Shown here piece after piece: positions 1 to 6,332 of a DNA stretch of 25,571 bases. Location of the stretch: contig DAINQU010000033.1 in the NCBI GenBank assembly GCA_036742455.1, positions 1 through 25,571 on the forward strand. The letters run 5' to 3'. A program made the position numbers and the translations under genes. How positions within the stretch are numbered: the first letter of the stretch is position 1; the number at the start of each line of letters is the position of its first letter. The notes under the pieces are model-generated. The model did no database searches. It was not told the DNA's origin and saw nothing but the letters and a program-made list of their open reading frames with translations. Origin of the DNA: CAIKZZ01 sp036742455 (GTDB taxonomy: Bacteria; Pseudomonadota; Gammaproteobacteria; Steroidobacterales; Steroidobacteraceae).

Positions 1-897
<897 letters not shown>

Positions 898-904
898 GAC
901 TGAA

Positions 905-1042
905 GTGACGGAATCTCACGAGCCCCGCACTGTCTCCGCGAGCCGCCGGTCTGCCCGGCGGCTCGCGCTCATCTTGGGTCTGTTGGCCGTTGCCGTTTAC
1001 GTCGGCTTTATCGCGTTGACGATTTCGCGAGCGCCGCACTGA
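905..1042 (+). CDS. Small single-span membrane protein, probable cytochrome oxidase small assembly protein
   Basis: A 45-codon frame starts at GTG 905 and fills the gap between ctaD and ctaG. It reads a polar, Arg-rich N-terminus, then one hydrophobic segment of about 20 residues (LALILGLLAVAVYVGFIALT), then a short tail ending RAPH. The stop lies one base before the ctaG ATG, which suggests translational coupling. Position, length and topology (positive N-terminus followed by one helix) match the tiny cytochrome oxidase small assembly (CoSA-like) proteins found between ctaD and ctaG in many Proteobacteria. It presumably helps oxidase maturation in the membrane, but this is inferred from context only. 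No clear ribosome binding site precedes the GTG, so translation may be coupled to ctaD, whose stop is 7 nt upstream. It is short enough to be missed by standard gene callers. Confidence 0.72.
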   Translation: MTESHEPRTVSASRRSARRLALILGLLAVAVYVGFIALTISRAPH

Positions 1043-1043
1043 G

Positions 1044-1592
1044 ATGACCGCGCCACGAGGTCACCGCGGGCTGGTCGGGCGACTGCTGCTGTTTACGGCG
1101 GGCAGTTTTGCTTTCGGCTTTGCCTTGGTGCCCTTGTACAGCGTGCTCTGTAAAGTCTGGGATACCGGCAACCGTTGGTACGGAACCCAGACGGCCCAAG
1201 CTTCTGTGATCGAACAGCCGGATGCCGATCGCGTAGTGACCATCGAATTTGTGGGCAATGTGGCCCAACAGTCCGACTGGGAGTTTGCGCCGACAACCAA
1301 TACGATGAAGGTGCATCCGGGCAAACTCTACGAGGCCACTTTCCATGCGAAGAATCTCACCGGCCACCCGGTGGTTGCGCAGGCCGTGCCGAGTATTGCG
1401 CCGCAGACCATAGCGCGCTACTTCAAGAAGACCCAGTGCTTCTGCTTCGAACCGCAAAAATTCGCGACCGCTGAGTCCCGCGAATTGCCGATCCGTTTTA
1501 TCGTCGCGCGCGAACTGCCGCCGGACGTAGACCGGATTACGCTCTCGTACTCCTTTTTCGATTTGCCGCAGAGCGCGGCGTCGACACGCTGA
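1044..1592 (+). CDS. ctaG: Cytochrome c oxidase assembly protein CtaG/Cox11
   Basis: CtaG (Cox11) is a copper chaperone that delivers Cu(I) to the CuB site of subunit I. The 182-residue protein has a short cytoplasmic N-terminus, one transmembrane helix (about residues 10-33), a Cys just after it (C36) and a periplasmic beta domain. The copper motif CFCF is present at residues 132-135, within QCFCFEPQ. The C-terminal ITLSYSFFD is also typical. Length and all three copper-binding cysteines are as expected for the family, so it should be functional. It starts one base after the stop of the small upstream membrane protein and precedes ctaE by about 40 nt, consistent with one operon running from ctaD. 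Confidence 0.97.
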   Translation: MTAPRGHRGLVGRLLLFTAGSFAFGFALVPLYSVLCKVWDTGNRWYGTQTAQASVIEQPDADRVVTIEFVGNVAQQSDWEFAPTTNTMKVHPGKLYEATFHAKNLTGHPVVAQAVPSIAPQTIARYFKKTQCFCFEPQKFATAESRELPIRFIVARELPPDVDRITLSYSFFDLPQSAASTR

Positions 1593-1631
1593 TTGAATTG
1601 AAACTCAACACCTGACCCACCAGGAATGACC

Positions 1632-2519
1632 ATGGCGAACGATCACTCCGAAGACAAATATTACGTACCGCACTCCAGCCCTTGGCCGGTGTTTGGTTCG
1701 CTTTCCCTGTTCGTGCTCATGTTTGGCGCATCCCGCACGATTGAGCAGGCGAGTGGTGGATCGACCATCCTCGGTATCGGCTTCCTGCTGATATTCGTGT
1801 TGTTCTACGGTTGGTTCGGCAAGGTCATCTCAGAAAACCAAGCCGGCATGTACAACAGCGCCGTGGATCGGTCGTTCCGTATGGGGATGAGCTGGTTCAT
1901 CTTCTCCGAGGTGATGTTCTTCGCCGCTTTCTTCGGCGCCTTGTTCTACGCGCGTCAGTTGTCGCTACCCTGGCTCTCCGGTCACGGTGCGAAGCACTTG
2001 ACCAGCTCCATGTTGTGGCACGGATTTGAAGGCGGCTGGCCCTCGAACGGCCCCAGCGCATTGGGCCCGAAGGGCGAAGGTTCGACCTTCGAAACCATTC
2101 CGGCCTTAGGCGTGCCGCTTCTCAACACGCTATTGCTGCTGACGTCCGGTGTGACCTGCACGATCGCCCACCACGCTCTCAAGGCTGGAAATCGCGCCAC
2201 GCTGAAAATGGCGCTTGCGGCGACCTTTATCCTGGGCTTCATCTTCGTGTTCTTGCAGGCTCGCGAATACCATGAGGCGTACACGGAACTGGGTCTGACG
2301 CTCGGAACGGGTATCTACGGCTCCACGTTCTTTATGCTGACCGGGTTCCACGGCTTCCATGTCACGCTCGGCGCCATCATGCTGCTCGTGATCTGGTTCC
2401 GCGTACTGAAAGGCCACTTCTCGCCGGAGAAGCACTTCGCGTTTGAAGCGGTCGCCTGGTACTGGCATTTCGTTGACGTGGTATGGCTCGGGCTCTACCT
2501 CTTTGTCTACTGGCTCTGA
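1632..2519 (+). CDS. ctaE: Cytochrome c oxidase subunit III
   Basis: This is subunit III of the aa3 oxidase, a seven-helix inner-membrane protein that stabilises the D proton pathway and binds lipid. The protein (295 residues from the chosen start) shows family signatures such as SSPWPVFGS near the N-terminus, the FSEVMFFAAFFGALFYAR helix and the C-terminal FEAVAWYWHFVDVVWLGLYLFVYWL. Two in-frame ATGs lie close together at 1626 and 1632. AGGA at 1622-1625 abuts the first with no spacing but sits 6 nt from the second, so 1632 is preferred. The insertion between the first two helices and the helical bundle is the length seen in other gammaproteobacterial subunit III proteins. A strong inverted repeat follows the stop, so the ctaD-ctaG-ctaE transcript may end here. 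Confidence 0.97.
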   Translation: MANDHSEDKYYVPHSSPWPVFGSLSLFVLMFGASRTIEQASGGSTILGIGFLLIFVLFYGWFGKVISENQAGMYNSAVDRSFRMGMSWFIFSEVMFFAAFFGALFYARQLSLPWLSGHGAKHLTSSMLWHGFEGGWPSNGPSALGPKGEGSTFETIPALGVPLLNTLLLLTSGVTCTIAHHALKAGNRATLKMALAATFILGFIFVFLQAREYHEAYTELGLTLGTGIYGSTFFMLTGFHGFHVTLGAIMLLVIWFRVLKGHFSPEKHFAFEAVAWYWHFVDVVWLGLYLFVYWL

Positions 2520-2540
2520 ACGGGCACCTCCGTCCAGTAC

Positions 2541-2570
2541 CGAAAACGGCCGCGGAAGCGGCCGTTTTCG
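2541..2570. terminator. Hairpin between convergent genes, probable bidirectional terminator
   Basis: A perfect 13-bp inverted repeat (cgaaaacggccgc / gcggccgttttcg) with a 4-nt loop lies between the convergent ends of ctaE and the DUF2909 gene. The A and T runs at the outer ends of the stem give a short U-tract in either direction (ttttcgttt on the + strand), so it can serve both genes. The stem starts 21 nt after the ctaE stop. Confidence 0.75.
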
Positions 2571-2579
2571 TTTGGGGGG

Positions 2580-2792
2580 TTAATGACCCACGCCGTGCGG
2601 AGCGATCCACCCCTGATGCGCCGCAAACAACATCAACAGCAGTAGCGCAACGGATAAACTAATTCGCCACGTGAGGGCGCGTACCGTTTTCGAGGGGTCC
2701 CCCTTACCGCTGGTCAGGTGAAATAACGCCTTGCCCAGGCTGAACAGGATGGCGAGCAACGCGATGACGACCAAAGTCTTGAACGAATCCAC
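2580..2792 (-). CDS. DUF2909 family twin-transmembrane protein
   Basis: A 70-residue protein with two hydrophobic helices (about residues 4-25 and 44-63) separated by a short polar loop containing a GKGDPSKTVRALTWRI segment. This matches the DUF2909 twin-transmembrane proteins commonly found beside ctaE and SURF1 genes in Proteobacteria. Its function is unknown; the recurring neighbourhood suggests a link to oxidase assembly or stability. The start is GTG at 2792, preceded by GGAGG (complement of 2800-2804) at 7-nt spacing. The gene is convergent with ctaE and divergent from the SURF1 gene, so it is transcribed separately although it sits inside the cox cluster. Confidence 0.85.
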   Translation of the reverse strand: MDSFKTLVVIALLAILFSLGKALFHLTSGKGDPSKTVRALTWRISLSVALLLLMLFAAHQGWIAPHGVGH

Positions 2793-2822
2793 GGTATGTC
2801 CTCCGATGAGGGGGTCAGTATA

Positions 2823-3524
2823 GTGCGTGGCAGCCGTTTCACCGTACGCCTATGGCCGACCGTATTCGCGCTGGCGGGCATCGTCGCCCTCGGATCGCTC
2901 GGAACGTGGCAAGTCCGTCGCGGCCTGGAAAAACAGGCGCAATTTCGCGCGTTTGCGCGGGGTGATGCGCCGGCCGTGCCGTACGGGTCCGCGCAGGGAC
3001 AGGCACGCTATGCGCACGTCCGTCTCGAAGGCCGCTACGACCCGGAGCATCAACTCCTCCTGGACAACATGACGCATGACGGCCGTGTTGGCTACCGGGT
3101 ACTGACGCCATTGCGCACGACGCTTGGCACGTTGTTGGTGGATCGCGGATGGATCCCGGCACCCCCGCGTCGGGATCAATGGCCACAAATCAGTGTGACG
3201 GACGATGTCCGAACGGTTGCTGGCCGTCTCGATGAGCTACCGCGGGCGGGTATTGCATTGGCCGAATCGGACGGCTCGGGATGGCCGCGTCGATTGTCCT
3301 ACCCCGATCTCGCGACCGTGCGCCGCGTCTACGGGCAACACGTCGACCCGCAAATTCTGCTGCTCGACGGGAATGCACCGGACGGGTACATCCGGGACTG
3401 GCGGCCCGGTGGGCTGCCACCGGAGCGCCATTTCGGCTACGCCGTCCAGTGGTACGGCTTAGCCTTCGCACTCTTCGTGATTTATCTTGTCGTGAATACC
3501 CGCAGAACCGAGAAACACCCATGA
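2823..3524 (+). CDS. SURF1 family cytochrome oxidase biogenesis protein
   Basis: SURF1 proteins help insert heme a into subunit I. The protein has two membrane helices, one at the N-terminus (PTVFALAGIVALGSLGTWQ) and one at the C-terminus (YAVQWYGLAFALFVIYLVV), flanking a periplasmic domain. Typical motifs include GTWQVRR, LEGRYDPEHQLLLDN, GYRVLTPL and LLVDRGWIP. The start is taken as GTG 2823, 8 nt after GAGGGGG (2808-2814), giving 233 residues. A longer frame from ATG 2796 is possible but would leave only 3 nt to the divergent DUF2909 start and would cover that gene's ribosome binding site. The stop overlaps the next gene by 4 nt (ATGA), so the two are probably co-translated. Confidence 0.93.
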   Translation: MRGSRFTVRLWPTVFALAGIVALGSLGTWQVRRGLEKQAQFRAFARGDAPAVPYGSAQGQARYAHVRLEGRYDPEHQLLLDNMTHDGRVGYRVLTPLRTTLGTLLVDRGWIPAPPRRDQWPQISVTDDVRTVAGRLDELPRAGIALAESDGSGWPRRLSYPDLATVRRVYGQHVDPQILLLDGNAPDGYIRDWRPGGLPPERHFGYAVQWYGLAFALFVIYLVVNTRRTEKHP

Positions 3525-4138
3525 ATGCTCCCCTACCGGAGGCCGCGCGTCGTCGCGGCAGGCTTCAGTTTTTGGCCCTTGCGTCACTTTTTCTCGGGCC
3601 CCTCGGATTGGCGTTTTGGATGTACTACGGCGGCCACCTGGTGCCGGGCCACAAGGTGAATCACGGAGAACTGATCGAACCGGTCCAGACGCTGCCGTCG
3701 GCGACGACTTTGCGCACGCCGACCGGTGAGGCGGTCGGGGAGTCCTTCCTGCGGCATCAGTGGTCGTTGATTTACGTCACTGGACCCTCGTGTGATGCGC
3801 TCTGCCGCCACGATTTGGGCGAACTGAAGAAAGTGCGGTTGGCGATGGACCATGAGCGGGACCGGGTGCGCCGCGTGCTCCTCGGCATGGCGCCCTGTTG
3901 CACGTCGACCGAAGTCGGCCCCCCGGACCCGGATTTGACAGTTGTGTACGCCGACGGCGCCGACGGTCAACGATTGCTCGCGGCGCTGCCGCCATCGGAG
4001 GGGCAGGAAACCGCCCGCGCTACGGTTTATGTGGTTGATCCGTTGGGAAATCTCGTCATGCGATTCCCACCGGGCGGAGATCGCAAGGGTTTGATCAAAG
4101 ACCTCGACAAATTGTTGCGCCTGTCCCACATCGGCTGA
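3521..4138 (+). CDS. SCO-like thioredoxin-fold membrane protein of the cox cluster
   Basis: A 205-residue protein with an Arg-rich N-terminus, one membrane helix (about residues 15-36) and a periplasmic thioredoxin-like domain. It carries a CxxxC pair (C81, C85 in GPSCDALC), the spacing of the copper/redox motif of SCO1/SenC proteins. The distal His of classic SCO proteins, usually in a VDHS-like context, appears to be replaced by VVDPLG (171-176). An extra adjacent Cys pair occurs at 126-127. Proteins of this type often follow SURF1 in cox clusters and are annotated as cytochrome oxidase assembly or hypothetical proteins. A redox or metallochaperone role in CuA assembly is plausible but inferred. 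It starts inside the SURF1 stop (ATGA overlap). It is the last cox-type gene before the formate dehydrogenase operon. Confidence 0.82.
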   Translation: MNAPLPEAARRRGRLQFLALASLFLGPLGLAFWMYYGGHLVPGHKVNHGELIEPVQTLPSATTLRTPTGEAVGESFLRHQWSLIYVTGPSCDALCRHDLGELKKVRLAMDHERDRVRRVLLGMAPCCTSTEVGPPDPDLTVVYADGADGQRLLAALPPSEGQETARATVYVVDPLGNLVMRFPPGGDRKGLIKDLDKLLRLSHIG

Positions 4139-4153
4139 GCGGTGAGCGCCCTC

Positions 4154-4189
4154 ACGAATCCGCCCGAAAATCGGATTCCGTACCCTTTT
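4154..4189 (+). terminator. Possible terminator after the SCO-like gene
   Basis: aatccg (4157-4162) pairs with cggatt (4172-4177). The stem extends through acg/cgt with one bulged base, has a 9-nt loop and is followed by accctttt. It lies 15 nt after the stop, where the cox transcript would need to end before the formate dehydrogenase operon. The long loop and short U-run make it only moderately convincing. Confidence 0.45.
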
Positions 4190-4234
4190 GCGTAGGGTCG
4201 ATGTCGCGTTCTGTCATGGTCTGTGGGTGGATTT

Positions 4235-4267
4235 GGCTATCCTAGGAGGTCCTACTGGGAGTTAGCC
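4235..4267 (+). promoter_or_regulatory. Possible regulatory palindrome upstream of fdsG
   Basis: The arms ggcta (4235-4239) and tagcc (4263-4267) enclose a second interrupted palindrome, tagga-gg-tccta. The site ends about 44 nt before the fdsG start. It is the only notable symmetric element in this 172-nt gap and could be an operator or a 5' leader structure. In other bacteria fds operons are controlled by a LysR-type regulator (FdsR), but no such gene is in this window. No convincing -35/-10 pair was found. Confidence 0.3.
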
Positions 4268-4310
4268 TTGCGCTGCTATCCCAACCGCCACGCTGAACGA
4301 GGGTCGTAGA

Positions 4311-4790
4311 GTGACCAGCGACGAAACCGCCGAATTGCAGGCTGTCGAGGCCGCCATTGCCCGACACGGGCACGAACCCGGTCCTTTGATCGTGGTCTTG
4401 CATGCCATTCAGGATGCGCTCGGCTATATCCCCGAAAGCGCGCTCCCACGTATCGCGCAGGGGCTCAATCTCGCGCGCTCCGAGGTGTATGGCGTGGTGA
4501 CGTTCTATCACTACTTCCGGATGCACAAGCCGGGTGCCCGCACGGTGCAGATCTGTCGCGCCGAAGCCTGTCAGGCTCGCGGTTGTCAGGCGTTGGAACG
4601 TCATGCCCGAGAGAAACTCGGCATCGACTACCACGAGACCACCGCCGACGGTGCAACGAGCCTCGAAATGGTGTTCTGCATGGGCAACTGTGCCACCGGT
4701 CCGGCCGTCCGGATCGATGGCCGTCTCTACAGTCACGTGACGCCTGAGCGCTTCGATGCGTTACTGGCACACCAGGAGGGCGCCCAGTGA
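4311..4790 (+). CDS. fdsG: NAD-dependent formate dehydrogenase, gamma subunit
   Basis: This is the NuoE-like small subunit of the soluble NAD+-dependent formate dehydrogenase, which carries one [2Fe-2S] cluster in the diaphorase part of the enzyme. The 159-residue protein has an N-terminal helical bundle and a thioredoxin-like domain with the four expected ligands: C82 and C87 (CRAEAC) and C123 and C127 (CMGNC). The start is GTG 4311, 7 nt after GAGGG. It is the first gene of an fdsG-fdsB-fdsA-fdsD operon; the stop overlaps the next start by 4 nt (GTGA). A hydrogenase HoxE or complex I NuoE is the alternative for this fold, but the downstream FdsA-type molybdenum subunit settles the assignment. 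Confidence 0.95.
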   Translation: MTSDETAELQAVEAAIARHGHEPGPLIVVLHAIQDALGYIPESALPRIAQGLNLARSEVYGVVTFYHYFRMHKPGARTVQICRAEACQARGCQALERHAREKLGIDYHETTADGATSLEMVFCMGNCATGPAVRIDGRLYSHVTPERFDALLAHQEGAQ

Positions 4791-6310
4791 CCCGCGTCTA
4801 TGTACCCAAAGACTCGACGGCCGTTTCGCTCGGTGCCGACGAGGTTGCTGCCGCCTTTCTCGCACAGGGCTGTGAGGTGGTTCGAACCGGCTCGCGCGGG
4901 CTGTTCTGGCTGGAGCCGCTGGTGGAAGTGGATACGCCGGAAGGGCGTGTCGGCTACGGTCCGGTCGGTGCCGCAGACGTCGGTGGCTTGATTGCGGCCG
5001 GACTCGGCCGTACGGACGCTCATCCGCTAGCGATCGGTTTGGTGGAGGAACATCCGTTCCTGAAGTCGCAGCAACGCCTGACGTTCCGTCGTATCGGGAT
5101 TGTCGATCCCGCATCGGTCACCGACTACGTGGCTAACGGCGGTTATGCAGGGCTACGTAACGCGCTGGCGATGTCCGGCGCCGAGATCGTGCAGGCGGTC
5201 ACCGATTCGGGGCTGCGCGGCCGCGGCGGCGCAGCCTTCCCGACGGGCATCAAATGGAAGACGGTGCTGGACCAGCCGGTCGAGCAAAAATACGTGACCT
5301 GCAACGCCGACGAAGGCGATTCGGGCACGTTCGCCGATCGGCTGATCATGGAAGGTGACCCGTTCACCTTGATCGAAGGCATGACGATCGCGGGCATCGC
5401 GGTGGGTGCGACCCAAGGCTACGTGTATTGCCGTGTTGAGTACCCAGAATCCATTGCGGCACTGCGGGTGGCCATTGCGGCGGCCAAAGCCGCCGGCTAC
5501 TTGGGCGAAAACATCTGCAACAGCGGCCACCGCTTTGAACTCGATGTCCGTGTGGCCGCCGGCGCCTACGTCTGCGGCGAGGAAACCTCGATGCTGCAGA
5601 GCATTGAGGGCAAGCGCGGTGAAGTGCGCGTACGCCCGCCACTGCCGGCGATTGAAGGCCTCTTTGGCAAGCCGACAATCGTGAACAACGTGATGTCGCT
5701 CGCCTCGGTCCCCGTCATCCTTGAGAAAGGTGCTGCGTTTTACCGTGACTACGGCATGGGTCGTTCTCGCGGGACCATCGCCTTGCAGCTTGCGGGCAAC
5801 CTCAAGCGCGGCGGCCTCGTCGAGCGTGCGTTCGGCGTGACGCTGCGCGAGGTGCTTTACGACTACGGCGGTGGCTCTGCCAGCGGCCGCCCGATTAAAG
5901 CGGTTCAGGTCGGTGGCCCGTTGGGCGCGTACCTGCCGGAATCGCAATTCGACACGCCCTTCGATTACGAAGCGTTCGCAGCGGTCGGGGCGTTGGTCGG
6001 TCACGGTGGAATCGTTGCGTTTGACGATACGGCCGATATGGCTGCCTTGGCACGCTACGCCTTCGAGTTCTGCGCGTACGAGTCGTGCGGCAAGTGCACG
6101 CCGTGCCGGATTGGTTCGACCCGCGGCGCCAACGTCATCGACAATTTGTTGGCCGGCCGCGATCCGGACCGCCAGAAGCAATTATTAGGCGAGCTCTGCG
6201 AGACGCTGCTGCACGGGTCCTTGTGCGGACTCGGCGGCATGACGCCTTTCCCTGTGCAGAGCGCGATGAAGCATTTCCCAGACGAATTCGCGCCGCGTAG
6301 CCGGCACTGA
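4787..6310 (+). CDS. fdsB: NAD-dependent formate dehydrogenase, beta subunit (FMN, NAD+ site)
   Basis: This is the NuoF-like flavoprotein subunit that passes electrons from the iron-sulfur chain through FMN to NAD+. The 507-residue protein has an N-terminal extension of about 110 residues as in other FdsB proteins, then the flavin/nucleotide domain with GRGGAAFPTG (145-154), CNADEGDSGTF (172-182) and YVCGEETS (261-268). The C-terminal [4Fe-4S] site has C434, C437, C440 (ESCGKCTPC) and C480 (SLCGLGG). All cofactor motifs are intact and the length is normal. The start is GTG 4787, 6 nt after a strong AGGAGGG, overlapping the fdsG stop. With FdsG it forms the diaphorase unit of the cytoplasmic complex. 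Confidence 0.96.
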   Translation: MTRVYVPKDSTAVSLGADEVAAAFLAQGCEVVRTGSRGLFWLEPLVEVDTPEGRVGYGPVGAADVGGLIAAGLGRTDAHPLAIGLVEEHPFLKSQQRLTFRRIGIVDPASVTDYVANGGYAGLRNALAMSGAEIVQAVTDSGLRGRGGAAFPTGIKWKTVLDQPVEQKYVTCNADEGDSGTFADRLIMEGDPFTLIEGMTIAGIAVGATQGYVYCRVEYPESIAALRVAIAAAKAAGYLGENICNSGHRFELDVRVAAGAYVCGEETSMLQSIEGKRGEVRVRPPLPAIEGLFGKPTIVNNVMSLASVPVILEKGAAFYRDYGMGRSRGTIALQLAGNLKRGGLVERAFGVTLREVLYDYGGGSASGRPIKAVQVGGPLGAYLPESQFDTPFDYEAFAAVGALVGHGGIVAFDDTADMAALARYAFEFCAYESCGKCTPCRIGSTRGANVIDNLLAGRDPDRQKQLLGELCETLLHGSLCGLGGMTPFPVQSAMKHFPDEFAPRSRH

Positions 6311-6332
6311 TGCGACAACGAGGAACACCCCG

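Noticed and set aside
4257..4271. Possible sigma-54 promoter (GG-N10-GC with TTGC) before fdsG
   Set aside because: The -12 half matches but the -24 half is GGGAGT rather than TGGCAC, and no sigma-54 activator gene is nearby. The spacing match alone is weak.
5153..6181. Long minus-strand open frame opposite fdsB
   Set aside because: It lies fully inside the intact, motif-rich fdsB gene. Its Arg/Ala/His-rich translation is typical of an antisense shadow in GC-rich DNA.
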